A stretch of 64,000 nt of DNA from Sphingopyxis sp. (lineage in GTDB: Bacteria; Pseudomonadota; Alphaproteobacteria; Sphingomonadales; Sphingomonadaceae): assembly GCF_019459305.1 (NCBI RefSeq), contig NZ_JAIBES010000022.1, positions 1-64,000 on the forward strand, in the 5' to 3' direction. The position numbers were made by a program, and so were the translations under genes. The notes under the pieces were generated by a model, which worked only from the letters and a program-made list of their open reading frames with translations, made no database searches and was not told the DNA's origin. Numbering within the stretch: the first letter of the stretch is position 1; each line of letters opens with the position of its first letter. Of this stretch, positions 57,717-64,000 are shown piece by piece.

Positions 57717-58825
57717 ACCTGAATACGACCCGTTCCCCGGCGCAAGCCGGGGCCCAGAGCGACATGGCACCGGCGGTTCTGAACCGCCCTGAACCCCGGC
57801 TTTCGCCGGGCAGCACGGAAGAAGCGCGCACCGACTGGACCCGCGACGAAATTGCTGCCCTGTTCGACCTGCCGTTCGACGAACTGATGTGGGAGTCGCA
57901 AAGCGTCCATCGCCGCCACCATGCACGCGGCGAGATCCAACTGTGCACTCTGCTGAGCATCAAGACCGGCGGCTGCGTTGAGGATTGCGGCTATTGCTCG
58001 CAGTCCCAGTCCGCCGACAGCGGACTGAAGGCGACCAAGCTGATGGATGTCCGCGCGGTGCTGCAAGCCGCGGCGCAGGCGAAGGATTCGGGGTCGCAGC
58101 GCTTCTGCATGGGCGCCGCTTGGCGCAATCCCAAGGATCGCGACATGCCGGCGATTGTCGAGATGATCGAAGGCGTGCGCGCGATGGGTATGGAAACCTG
58201 CATGACGCTGGGGATGCTGAGCAAGGAGCAGGCGCAGACGCTGGCAGTCGCGGGGCTCGACTATTACAACCATAACATCGACACCTCGCCGGAAAATTAC
58301 GGCAATGTCATCACGACGCGGACCTTTCAGGAACGGCTCGACACGCTGGAAGAAGTGCGGAGCGCCGGGATCAACGTCTGTTCGGGCGGTATCGTCGGCA
58401 TGGGCGAGACGCGCGCCGACCGCGTCGGATTTATTCATGCGCTCGCGACCCTGCCCGAACATCCGGGCAGCGTGCCGATCAACGCGCTGGTGCCCGTGAA
58501 GGGGACCGTGCTCGGCGACATGCTGGCGGACACCCCGCTCGCCAAGATCGATGACATCGAATTCGTCCGCACTGTCGCCGTCGCGCGCATCACGATGCCG
58601 CTGAGCATGGTGCGGTTGAGCGCGGGGCGCGAGAGCATGTCCGAGGCGACGCAGGCGCTCTGCTTCATGGCCGGCGCGAACAGCATCTTCACCGGCGACA
58701 AGCTGCTGACGACGGCGAATGCGGGCGACAGCAAGGATGCGGCGTTGTTTGCAAAGCTGGGGCTGCGGCCGATGGAGAGCGAAGAGCCGATGCGGCAGAG
58801 CGCGCAGATGGAGGCGGCGGAGTGA
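57713..58825 (+). CDS. bioB: Biotin synthase with an unusual N-terminal extension
   Basis: This radical SAM enzyme inserts sulfur into dethiobiotin. The 370-residue frame starts at GTG overlapping the mutase stop. The first roughly 38 residues ([20 protein letters not shown] and onward) are not part of BioB; they come from a palindromic repeat read in frame. The normal sequence begins [20 protein letters not shown]. The cluster motif is [34 protein letters not shown] and [20 protein letters not shown] are conserved. Biotin is the cofactor of PccA in the same operon. An internal ATG at 57764 might also be used. Confidence 0.94.
   Translation: MNLNTTRSPAQAGAQSDMAPAVLNRPEPRLSPGSTEEARTDWTRDEIAALFDLPFDELMWESQSVHRRHHARGEIQLCTLLSIKTGGCVEDCGYCSQSQSADSGLKATKLMDVRAVLQAAAQAKDSGSQRFCMGAAWRNPKDRDMPAIVEMIEGVRAMGMETCMTLGMLSKEQAQTLAVAGLDYYNHNIDTSPENYGNVITTRTFQERLDTLEEVRSAGINVCSGGIVGMGETRADRVGFIHALATLPEHPGSVPINALVPVKGTVLGDMLADTPLAKIDDIEFVRTVAVARITMPLSMVRLSAGRESMSEATQALCFMAGANSIFTGDKLLTTANAGDSKDAALFAKLGLRPMESEEPMRQSAQMEAAE
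57735..57810 (+). repeat. Palindromic repeat inside the bioB coding frame
   Basis: CCCCGGCGCAAGCCGGGG and CCCCGGCTTTCGCCGGG form the two arms. A nested hairpin GGCGGTTCTGAACCGCC lies between them. It has the same look as the intergenic element at 62248-62330 but lies in frame, giving about 25 extra residues. Confidence 0.82.
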
Positions 58826-59214
58826 TATTCTCGGCGCTCCTGCTGCTTGCCGCGACCGCAGACGATCCATCGATCGACTGCGATAACCCGCGCTATCAGG
58901 TCGAGATGAACTATTGCGCGGGCAAGGAATATGAGATCGCCGACGTTGCGCTCAACGTGCAGTGGAAGACGACCGTCGCGAAGATGCGTGAGCGCGACAA
59001 GACGATCGACCGCAGTTACGACACCCAGCCCACCCATTATGACGCCTTGCTCGCGGCGCAGCGCGCGTGGCTGACATACCGCGACCAGCATTGCTTGAAC
59101 GAAGGCTTTGCGGCGCGCGGGGGGAGCATGGCGCCGATGCTGCACAGCGGCTGCATGGCCCGACTGACCAAGGCGCGGACCGCCGAACTCCAGGCACTTG
59201 TCGAGGAATATTGA
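58822..59214 (+). CDS. LprI/DUF1311-like secreted protein
   Basis: This 130-residue protein starts at GTG, overlapping bioB by four bases. A short signal ([13 protein letters not shown]) is followed by [20 protein letters not shown] and a second cysteine pair ([25 protein letters not shown]), the layout of the lysozyme-inhibitor LprI-like family. Its role in a propionate operon is unclear. Its TGA overlaps the pccA ATG by one base. Confidence 0.84.
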   Translation: MIFSALLLLAATADDPSIDCDNPRYQVEMNYCAGKEYEIADVALNVQWKTTVAKMRERDKTIDRSYDTQPTHYDALLAAQRAWLTYRDQHCLNEGFAARGGSMAPMLHSGCMARLTKARTAELQALVEEY

Positions 59215-61220
59215 TGTTCAAGAAAATCCTGATCGCCAACCGCGGCGAAATCGCCTGCCGCGTCATCAAGACCGCGCGCCGCATGGGCATCGCGACCGTT
59301 GCCGTTTATTCGGACGCCGACGCGCGCGCGCCCTTTGTTCAGATGGCCGATGAAGCGGTACATATCGGGCCGTCGCCTGCGTCCGAATCCTATCTGGTCG
59401 CCGACAAGATCATCGCTGCGTGCAAGGCGACCGGCGCCGAGGCAGTGCATCCGGGCTATGGGTTCCTCTCCGAACGCACCAGCTTTGCCGAGGCGCTGGC
59501 GAAGGAAAATATCGCCTTTATCGGTCCGCCGGTGAACGCGATCGCCGCGATGGGCGACAAGATCGAGTCGAAGAAGCTCGCGAAGGAAGCGGGGGTCAAT
59601 GTCGTCCCCGGCTTCGTCGGCGAGATCGACGACACTGAACATGCGGTGCGGATTTCGAACGAGATCGGCTATCCGGTGATGATGAAGGCGTCGGCGGGCG
59701 GCGGCGGCAAGGGCATGCGCCTCGCCTATGACGAAAAGGACGTCCGCGAAGGATTCGAGGCGACGAAGCGCGAGGGGCTGAACAGCTTCGGCGACGACCG
59801 GGTCTTTATCGAGAAATTCATCCTCAACCCGCGCCATATCGAGATCCAGATCCTCGGCGACCAGCACGGCAATGTGCTGTATCTCAACGAGCGCGAATGT
59901 TCGATCCAGCGGCGCCACCAGAAGGTGGTCGAGGAAGCGCCGTCGCCGTTCGTGACCGAGAAGATGCGCAAGGCGATGGGCGAACAGTGCGTCGCGCTGT
60001 CGAAAGCGGTGGGCTATTACAGCGCGGGGACGGTCGAGCTGATCGTCTCGGGTGCCGACCCGACGGGCGAGAGCTTCTACTTCCTCGAAATGAACACGCG
60101 GCTGCAGGTTGAGCATCCGGTGACCGAGGCGATAACCGGCATCGACCTGGTCGAGCAGATGATCCGCGTCGCCGCGGGCGAAAAGCTGAGCATGACGCAG
60201 GACGACATCAAGATCGACGGCTGGGCGATCGAGAACCGCGTCTACGCCGAGGATCCGTACCGCGGTTTCCTGCCGTCGACCGGACGGCTGGTGCGCTATC
60301 GCACGCCGGTACCGGCCTGGGCGGGCAACGAAAGAGGCGAAGATGGCGTGCGCGTCGATGCCGGGGTCGAGGAGGGCGGCGAGGTGTCGATCTTCTACGA
60401 CCCGATGATCGCCAAGCTGGTGACCTGGGGCGAAACGCGCGACGAAGCTGCGGACAAGCAGATCGCGGCGCTCGATCGGTTCGAGATCGAAGGACTCGGC
60501 CACAATATCGATTTTGTGTCGGCGATCATGCAGCACCCGCGCTTTCGTTCCGGCGAGCTGACGACGGGCTTTATCGCCGAGGAATATCCCGAAGGCTTCC
60601 ACGGCGCCGCGACCGAGGATCATATCGTTCGCGCGCTGGCGGCGATCGCGGGCTTCATGGCGTCAGCCGAAGCCGACCGCGCGCGGCGCACCGACGGCCA
60701 GCTCGGCGACCGGCTCGACCCGCCCGCCAAGTGGCAGGTCACCGTTGGCGGGACCGAGCACAAGGTGAAGCTGGGCCACAAGCATATCAAGGTCGACGGT
60801 GACAAGCTCGACATCGCGCTGGAATACACGCCGGGCGACCGGCTGGTGATTGCGGAGATCGACGGGAGCGAACTTGCGGTCAAGGTCGCGAAGACGCGCT
60901 CCGGCTGGCGGATGACGACGCGCGGTCGCATCCATGATGTGCGCGTGCTGCCGTGGCATGCGGCGCCGCTGACCCGGCATATGATCGAAAAGATCCCGCC
61001 CGACCTGTCGCGCTTCCTGATCTGCCCGATGCCCGGCCTGCTCGTCGCGCTGCATGTCGGCGAAGGCGACAAGGTCGAGGCGGGGCAGCCGCTGGCGACG
61101 GTCGAGGCGATGAAAATGGAGAATATCCTGCGCGCCGAAAAATCGGGGACGGTGAAGAGCGTCAATGCGGCGCAGGGCGACAGCCTGGCGGTCGACGCCG
61201 TGATTCTGGAGATGGAGTAA
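59214..61220 (+). CDS. pccA: Propionyl-CoA carboxylase alpha subunit
   Basis: This 668-residue protein holds biotin carboxylase and biotin carrier domains. The start [20 protein letters not shown] is followed by the ATP-grasp loop KASAGGGGKGMRLAY, ECSIQRRHQKVVEEAPSP and EMNTRLQVEHPVTEAITG. The C-terminal carrier reads VEAMKMENILRAEKSG with the biotinylated Lys in the MKM. It closes the operon with pccB at the other end, an uncommon spacing of the two subunits. Confidence 0.97.
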   Translation: MFKKILIANRGEIACRVIKTARRMGIATVAVYSDADARAPFVQMADEAVHIGPSPASESYLVADKIIAACKATGAEAVHPGYGFLSERTSFAEALAKENIAFIGPPVNAIAAMGDKIESKKLAKEAGVNVVPGFVGEIDDTEHAVRISNEIGYPVMMKASAGGGGKGMRLAYDEKDVREGFEATKREGLNSFGDDRVFIEKFILNPRHIEIQILGDQHGNVLYLNERECSIQRRHQKVVEEAPSPFVTEKMRKAMGEQCVALSKAVGYYSAGTVELIVSGADPTGESFYFLEMNTRLQVEHPVTEAITGIDLVEQMIRVAAGEKLSMTQDDIKIDGWAIENRVYAEDPYRGFLPSTGRLVRYRTPVPAWAGNERGEDGVRVDAGVEEGGEVSIFYDPMIAKLVTWGETRDEAADKQIAALDRFEIEGLGHNIDFVSAIMQHPRFRSGELTTGFIAEEYPEGFHGAATEDHIVRALAAIAGFMASAEADRARRTDGQLGDRLDPPAKWQVTVGGTEHKVKLGHKHIKVDGDKLDIALEYTPGDRLVIAEIDGSELAVKVAKTRSGWRMTTRGRIHDVRVLPWHAAPLTRHMIEKIPPDLSRFLICPMPGLLVALHVGEGDKVEAGQPLATVEAMKMENILRAEKSGTVKSVNAAQGDSLAVDAVILEME

Positions 61221-61314
61221 CCCGGCCCGCGCTCCTGCATGGGCAGGACCCCATCTCCGGTCGGTCCAATCTCGAGCCGACCGGAGATCGGCCCCTGCCT
61301 TGGCAGGGACGCGG
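61221..61314. repeat. GC-rich inverted-repeat element, family E
   Basis: CCTGCATGGGCAGGACCCCA is mirrored by CCCCTGCCTTGGCAGGGACG around CATCTCCGGTCGG / CCGACCGGAGATC, a good inner stem. It follows the pccA stop directly and may end the operon. Confidence 0.75.
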
Positions 61315-61334
61315 CTTGAACGGAGCTTGGACAG

Positions 61335-61706
61335 ATGCACGTCTCGCACGATACCGATGCCCCCGCGGCCGACGCCATCACCTTCGACGATTTCCTGAAA
61401 GTCGACATTCGGATCGGGACGATTGTCGATGCCGAGGTCTTCCCAGAAGCCCGCAAACCGGCGTTCAAGCTGAAGATCGATTTCGGTCCCGCGATCGGCG
61501 TGAAAAAGAGCAGCGCCCAGATCGTCGATCGTTACGCGCTGGACGATCTGGTCGGGCGCCAGGTCGCCGCGGTGGTCAATTTCCCGCCGCGCCAGATCGG
61601 CAAATTCCTGTCCGAAGTGCTGACATTGGGCTTTGCCGACGAGAACGGAGCCGTGATCCTGTTCGCGCCCGACGTGCGGGTGCCCGACGGATCGCGGCTA
61701 TTTTGA
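61335..61706 (+). CDS. csaA: CsaA-type tRNA-binding chaperone-like protein
   Basis: This 123-residue OB-fold protein starts MHVSHDTDAPAADAITFDDF and continues LKVDIRIGTIVDAEVFPEAR, the CsaA core shared with EMAP-II type tRNA-binding domains. FPPRQIGKFLSEVLTLGFAD and the end DVRVPDGSRLF match the family. It may assist secretion or act as a tRNA-binding protein. Probably monocistronic, between two repeats. Confidence 0.9.
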   Translation: MHVSHDTDAPAADAITFDDFLKVDIRIGTIVDAEVFPEARKPAFKLKIDFGPAIGVKKSSAQIVDRYALDDLVGRQVAAVVNFPPRQIGKFLSEVLTLGFADENGAVILFAPDVRVPDGSRLF

Positions 61707-61712
61707 CGCCAT

Positions 61713-61788
61713 CGTCATTGCGAGCGTAGCGAAGCGAACCAGATTAGCGTAAATCGCGCTGGATGGCTTCGTTGCGCTCGCAAAGACG
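61713..61788. repeat. Palindromic intergenic repeat, family A (copy 4, diverged)
   Basis: CGTCATTGCGAGCGTAGCGA is mirrored by CGTTGCGCTCGCAAAGACG, with AGCGAAGC / GGCTTCGT inside. It is shorter and more diverged than copies 1 and 2. Confidence 0.8.
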
Positions 61789-61818
61789 GCGACGACGAAG
61801 CTTGGGGGGAGAGACACC

Positions 61819-62226
61819 ATGACCTTGCCGGTAACCGCCTTTGTTGGCGCCGTGTGCGCACTACTGCTGCTGTTCACCGCGATGCTGACGGTCCGCCAGC
61901 GCCTGCGGCTGAAAGCCGCGTTCGGCGATCATGGCGACGCCAAGCTGATCGCCGCGAGCCGCAGCCACGGCAACCTGGCCGAACATGCGCCAATCGTCGT
62001 CATCCTGCTCGGCCTGCTGGAGACCGCGCGCGTCAATCATATGGCGCTGATGGTCATCGGCGCGCTGTTCCTGATCGGCCGCGTCGCGCATATCGCCGGG
62101 CTGCACGCGCCGAGCGTCCCCGGCAAGGCGCCGGTGACGCGCCAGATCGGGGTAATGGCGACATGGGTCACGCTGGTGGTGCTGGTGGGATGGACGTTTT
62201 GGATGCTGGTGACGGTGAATTTGTAG
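61819..62226 (+). CDS. MAPEG family membrane protein
   Basis: This 135-residue protein has four membrane segments and the MAPEG signature LIAASRSHGNLAEHAPIVVI (R-x-H-x-N-x-x-E). Relatives such as YecN or microsomal GST-like proteins act on lipid-like thioethers or are uncharacterised. A GGGGGGAGAG ribosome binding site lies upstream. Small and monocistronic. Confidence 0.88.
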   Translation: MTLPVTAFVGAVCALLLLFTAMLTVRQRLRLKAAFGDHGDAKLIAASRSHGNLAEHAPIVVILLGLLETARVNHMALMVIGALFLIGRVAHIAGLHAPSVPGKAPVTRQIGVMATWVTLVVLVGWTFWMLVTVNL

Positions 62227-62247
62227 CGACCAGACGAAACCAATCTT

Positions 62248-62330
62248 CGCCCCCGCGAAGGCGAGGGCCGTTGTGGGCCTTGTCCGGCGACACCGAGTAG
62301 CTTGATTGCGGACCCCGCCTTCGCCGGGGC
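62248..62330. repeat. Palindromic repeat, family D (GCCCCCGCGAAGGC arms)
   Basis: CGCCCCCGCGAAGGCGAGGG on the left is mirrored by GACCCCGCCTTCGCCGGGGC on the right. The arms resemble those of the in-frame bioB element at 57735. It separates two convergent genes and may terminate both. Confidence 0.77.
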
Positions 62331-62336
62331 GATGGT

Positions 62337-63104
62337 CTATTCATCGACCAGCGCCACCGCCCTGATCCACCCCGCACTCGCGCGTTCGATCTTAACCGGA
62401 AAACAGCTGAAGGTGAAGCCTGTCGCGGGGATCGCCGCCAGATTGGTCAGCTTTTCGATCTGGTAATAAGGGCGAATACGCCCCGCCTTATGGCCCTCCC
62501 AGATGATCGACGGATCGCGCGTTTCGGCCCAGCGCTTGGCAGTGTGGCTGAATGGCGCGTCCCAGCTCCACGCGTCGGTGCCGACGACCTGCACGCCGCG
62601 TTCCGTCAGATATAGCGTCGCCTCGGCGCCCATGCCGCAGCCCTGATCGGTGAAATTGTCGGTGCCGTACGCCGCGCCCGACTGGACGAGCACGATGTCG
62701 AGCGGTTGCAGGTCGTGGTCGATGCGGGCGAGTTCGGCCGCGACTTCGGCGCCGCTGACGACATGGCCATGCGGGCGGTCGGAGAAGTCCAGCTTGACGC
62801 CGGGACGGAAGAACAGGTCGAGCGGGGCTTCGTCGATGCTCGGCGCCGGGGTCGTGCCGTTGTCGGTGGTCGAATGATAATGCCAGGGCGCGTCCATATG
62901 CGTGCCATTGTGGGTGCTGAGCGAGAGCATCTCTACCGCCCAGCCTTCGCCATCGGGCAGGTCTTCGCGCGTCAGCCCGGGAAAGAACATCGCGATCTGC
63001 TCCCATGTATTGTCATGGGTCATATAGGTGATGTTGGGGCGCATCACCGGCGGGTCGGAGATGACGTCGTTGGTGATCGGGATTGACAGGTCGATGAACT
63101 GCAT
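62337..63104 (-). CDS. Cyclase-family hydrolase (kynurenine formamidase-like)
   Basis: From MQFIDLSIPITNDVISDPPV this gives 255 residues; the track ORF adds 44 residues from a repeat region. The metal motif is STHNGTHMDAPWHYHS (HxGTHxDxPxH). PLDIVLVQSGAAYGTDNFTD and VQVVGTDAWSWDAPFSHTAK follow. This family includes kynurenine formamidases and other amide hydrolases. No kynurenine genes are nearby, so the substrate is open. Confidence 0.86.
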   Translation of the reverse strand: MQFIDLSIPITNDVISDPPVMRPNITYMTHDNTWEQIAMFFPGLTREDLPDGEGWAVEMLSLSTHNGTHMDAPWHYHSTTDNGTTPAPSIDEAPLDLFFRPGVKLDFSDRPHGHVVSGAEVAAELARIDHDLQPLDIVLVQSGAAYGTDNFTDQGCGMGAEATLYLTERGVQVVGTDAWSWDAPFSHTAKRWAETRDPSIIWEGHKAGRIRPYYQIEKLTNLAAIPATGFTFSCFPVKIERASAGWIRAVALVDE

Positions 63105-63181
63105 TTGCGCAGTCTGCCACCGGAATGCCGCCGCGCCAAGAAGACTTGCGCGACGGCGTGACACAAGTAGACGTAGCGGAA

Positions 63182-63260
63182 CCGGTCGTGTCGAGCGAAG
63201 TCGAGACACCCTGCGTCGTCCATGCGCGCGAGGCATCTCGACTTCGCTCGATACGAACGG
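63182..63260. repeat. Palindromic intergenic repeat, family C (copy 2)
   Basis: CCGGTCGTGTCGAGCGAAGT is mirrored by ACTTCGCTCGATACGAACGG with inner GTCGAGACACCC / GGCATCTCGAC. It matches the element at 47889 in both arms. Confidence 0.85.
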
Positions 63261-63300
63261 AAAAGAAAGAAGCCCGAACGGGTGGGGGAGCCAGAAATAT

Positions 63301-64000
63301 ATGACCGAAGCCAGTGCCGCGGGCGCCGCTTATCAACCGACGCAAAAAGAAATCCGCATGGTCATCGCCGCCTCGTCGGCGGGGACGGTGTTCGAATGGT
63401 ATGATTTCTTCATCTACGGCACCCTCGCCGCGATCATCGGCAAGGCGTTTTTCCCCAGCGACAATGCGACACTCGAAACGCTGCTCGTGTGGGCGGGTTT
63501 CGCGGTCGGCTTCGGGTTTCGGCCGCTCGGCGCGGTGTTGTTCGGTTTTCTCGGCGACAGGCTGGGGCGCAAATATACCTTCCTCGTCACCGTCACCTTG
63601 ATGGGCGTTGCCACCGCGGGGGTCGGCATGATCCCGTCGGCGGCGACGATCGGTATTGCGGCGCCGATCATCGTCATCCTGCTGCGCGTGTTGCAGGGGC
63701 TGGCGCTCGGCGGCGAATATGGCGGTGCGGCGGTCTATGTCGCCGAGCATTCGCCGCCCGGAAAGCGCGGCTTCTATACCAGCTTCATCCAGGCGAGCGT
63801 CGTCGGCGGCTTTGTGCTCAGCCTGATTGTTGTGCTGGGGTGCAAGGCGCTGATGCCCGATGCCGTCTGGCAAAGCTGGGGCTGGCGCGTGCCGTTCCTC
63901 TTGTCGCTGATCCTGCTCGCAATCTCGCTGTGGATGCGGCTCAAGCTGTCCGAAAGCCCGGTGTTTCAGGCGATGAAGGCGCAGGGCGAACTGGCGAAAA
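63301..64000 (+). CDS. MHS-type major facilitator transporter (partial)
   Basis: The first 233 codons of a transporter run off the window. MTEASAAGAAYQPTQKEIRM is followed by SAGTVFEWYDFFIYGTLAAI, typical of the metabolite:H+ symporter family (ProP, ShiA, KgtP). GDRLGRKYTFLVTVTLMG is the loop 2-3 signature and LQGLALGGEYGGAAVYVAEH the LQG-x-x-x-GGE motif. Six or seven membrane segments are seen. The substrate, probably an organic acid or osmolyte, cannot be told. GGGGGAG lies about 11 bases before the ATG. Confidence 0.9.
   Translation, partial: MTEASAAGAAYQPTQKEIRMVIAASSAGTVFEWYDFFIYGTLAAIIGKAFFPSDNATLETLLVWAGFAVGFGFRPLGAVLFGFLGDRLGRKYTFLVTVTLMGVATAGVGMIPSAATIGIAAPIIVILLRVLQGLALGGEYGGAAVYVAEHSPPGKRGFYTSFIQASVVGGFVLSLIVVLGCKALMPDAVWQSWGWRVPFLLSLILLAISLWMRLKLSESPVFQAMKAQGELAK

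Noticed and set aside
56091-57926. 611-residue minus-strand ORF
   Set aside because: Antisense to the mutase and bioB; low-complexity Arg/His-rich shadow with no recognisable domain.
59037-60623. 528-residue minus-strand ORF
   Set aside because: Antisense to pccA, no domain, and pccA has complete motifs.

Overview
The window is about 64 kb of GC-rich alphaproteobacterial chromosome. Gene content and protein style point to the Sphingomonadales (Sphingopyxis or Sphingomonas type): a TIGR02300 acidic protein, an ECF sigma/vWA/TPR cassette, an orphan ParA with SPOR proteins, an ScfR-controlled propionyl-CoA operon, and several families of palindromic intergenic repeats. The genus is inferred from reading, not from a database search. 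I see no rRNA, CRISPR array or prophage.

Layout. 1-1.8 kb: the end of an insertion sequence (transposase start cut by the window edge) and a RES/Xre toxin-antitoxin pair. 2-5.7 kb: minus-strand cassette of ECF sigma factor, vWA lipoprotein and membrane-anchored TPR protein. 5.9-10.3 kb: secreted prolyl oligopeptidase, DUF4112 protein, orphan peptide-binding lipoprotein, tRNA-Leu(UAA). 10.4-17.3 kb: ABC-2 exporter, ihfB, rpsA, cmk, aroA, TIGR02300 protein, tRNA-Ala(GGC). 17.3-19.2 kb: a small accessory patch behind the tRNA with a frameshifted nuclease-like gene and a second RES/Xre pair. 19.3-24.8 kb: Rrf2 regulator, a secreted ClpP-like pair, an HD protein, an enoyl-CoA hydratase, and an ampR-like regulator divergent from a subclass B3 metallo-beta-lactamase. 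24.9-29.2 kb: SPOR/Sel1 protein divergent from ParA, a ribbon-helix-helix-like partner and a SPOR lipoprotein.

29.2-35.5 kb: pyrB with a dihydroorotase-like subunit that lacks catalytic metal ligands, DUF1294, ruvX, a DUF3089 hydrolase and a DUF4153 membrane protein. 35.7-39 kb: gatCAB. 39-45.3 kb: a frameshifted secreted protein, an amidohydrolase, tRNA-Leu(UAG), trigger factor with a histone-like tail, a secretory-lipase-like hydrolase and a membrane protein. 45.3-51 kb: lepB-rnc-era divergent from pgi, then gor. 51-61.2 kb: scfR divergent from one tightly overlapped operon, pccB-orf-mce-gst-mcm-bioB-lprI-pccA. 61.3-64 kb: csaA, MAPEG protein, cyclase-family hydrolase and the start of an MHS-type transporter.

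How genes work together. The 52.7-61.2 kb operon is a complete route from propionyl-CoA to succinyl-CoA. BioB supplies the biotin that PccA carries, and ScfR probably acts through TTTGCAA repeats in front of pccB. The AmpR-like regulator and the B3 enzyme form a classic inducible beta-lactamase layout with a T-N11-A box between them. The most interesting signals are this ampR-blaB3(E) pair, a palindromic repeat read as protein inside bioB, TonB-receptor-like plug motifs in both the vWA and TPR proteins of the sigma cassette, the pseudo-dihydroorotase beside pyrB, two unrelated RES/Xre modules, and the ParA-RHH-SPOR cluster.
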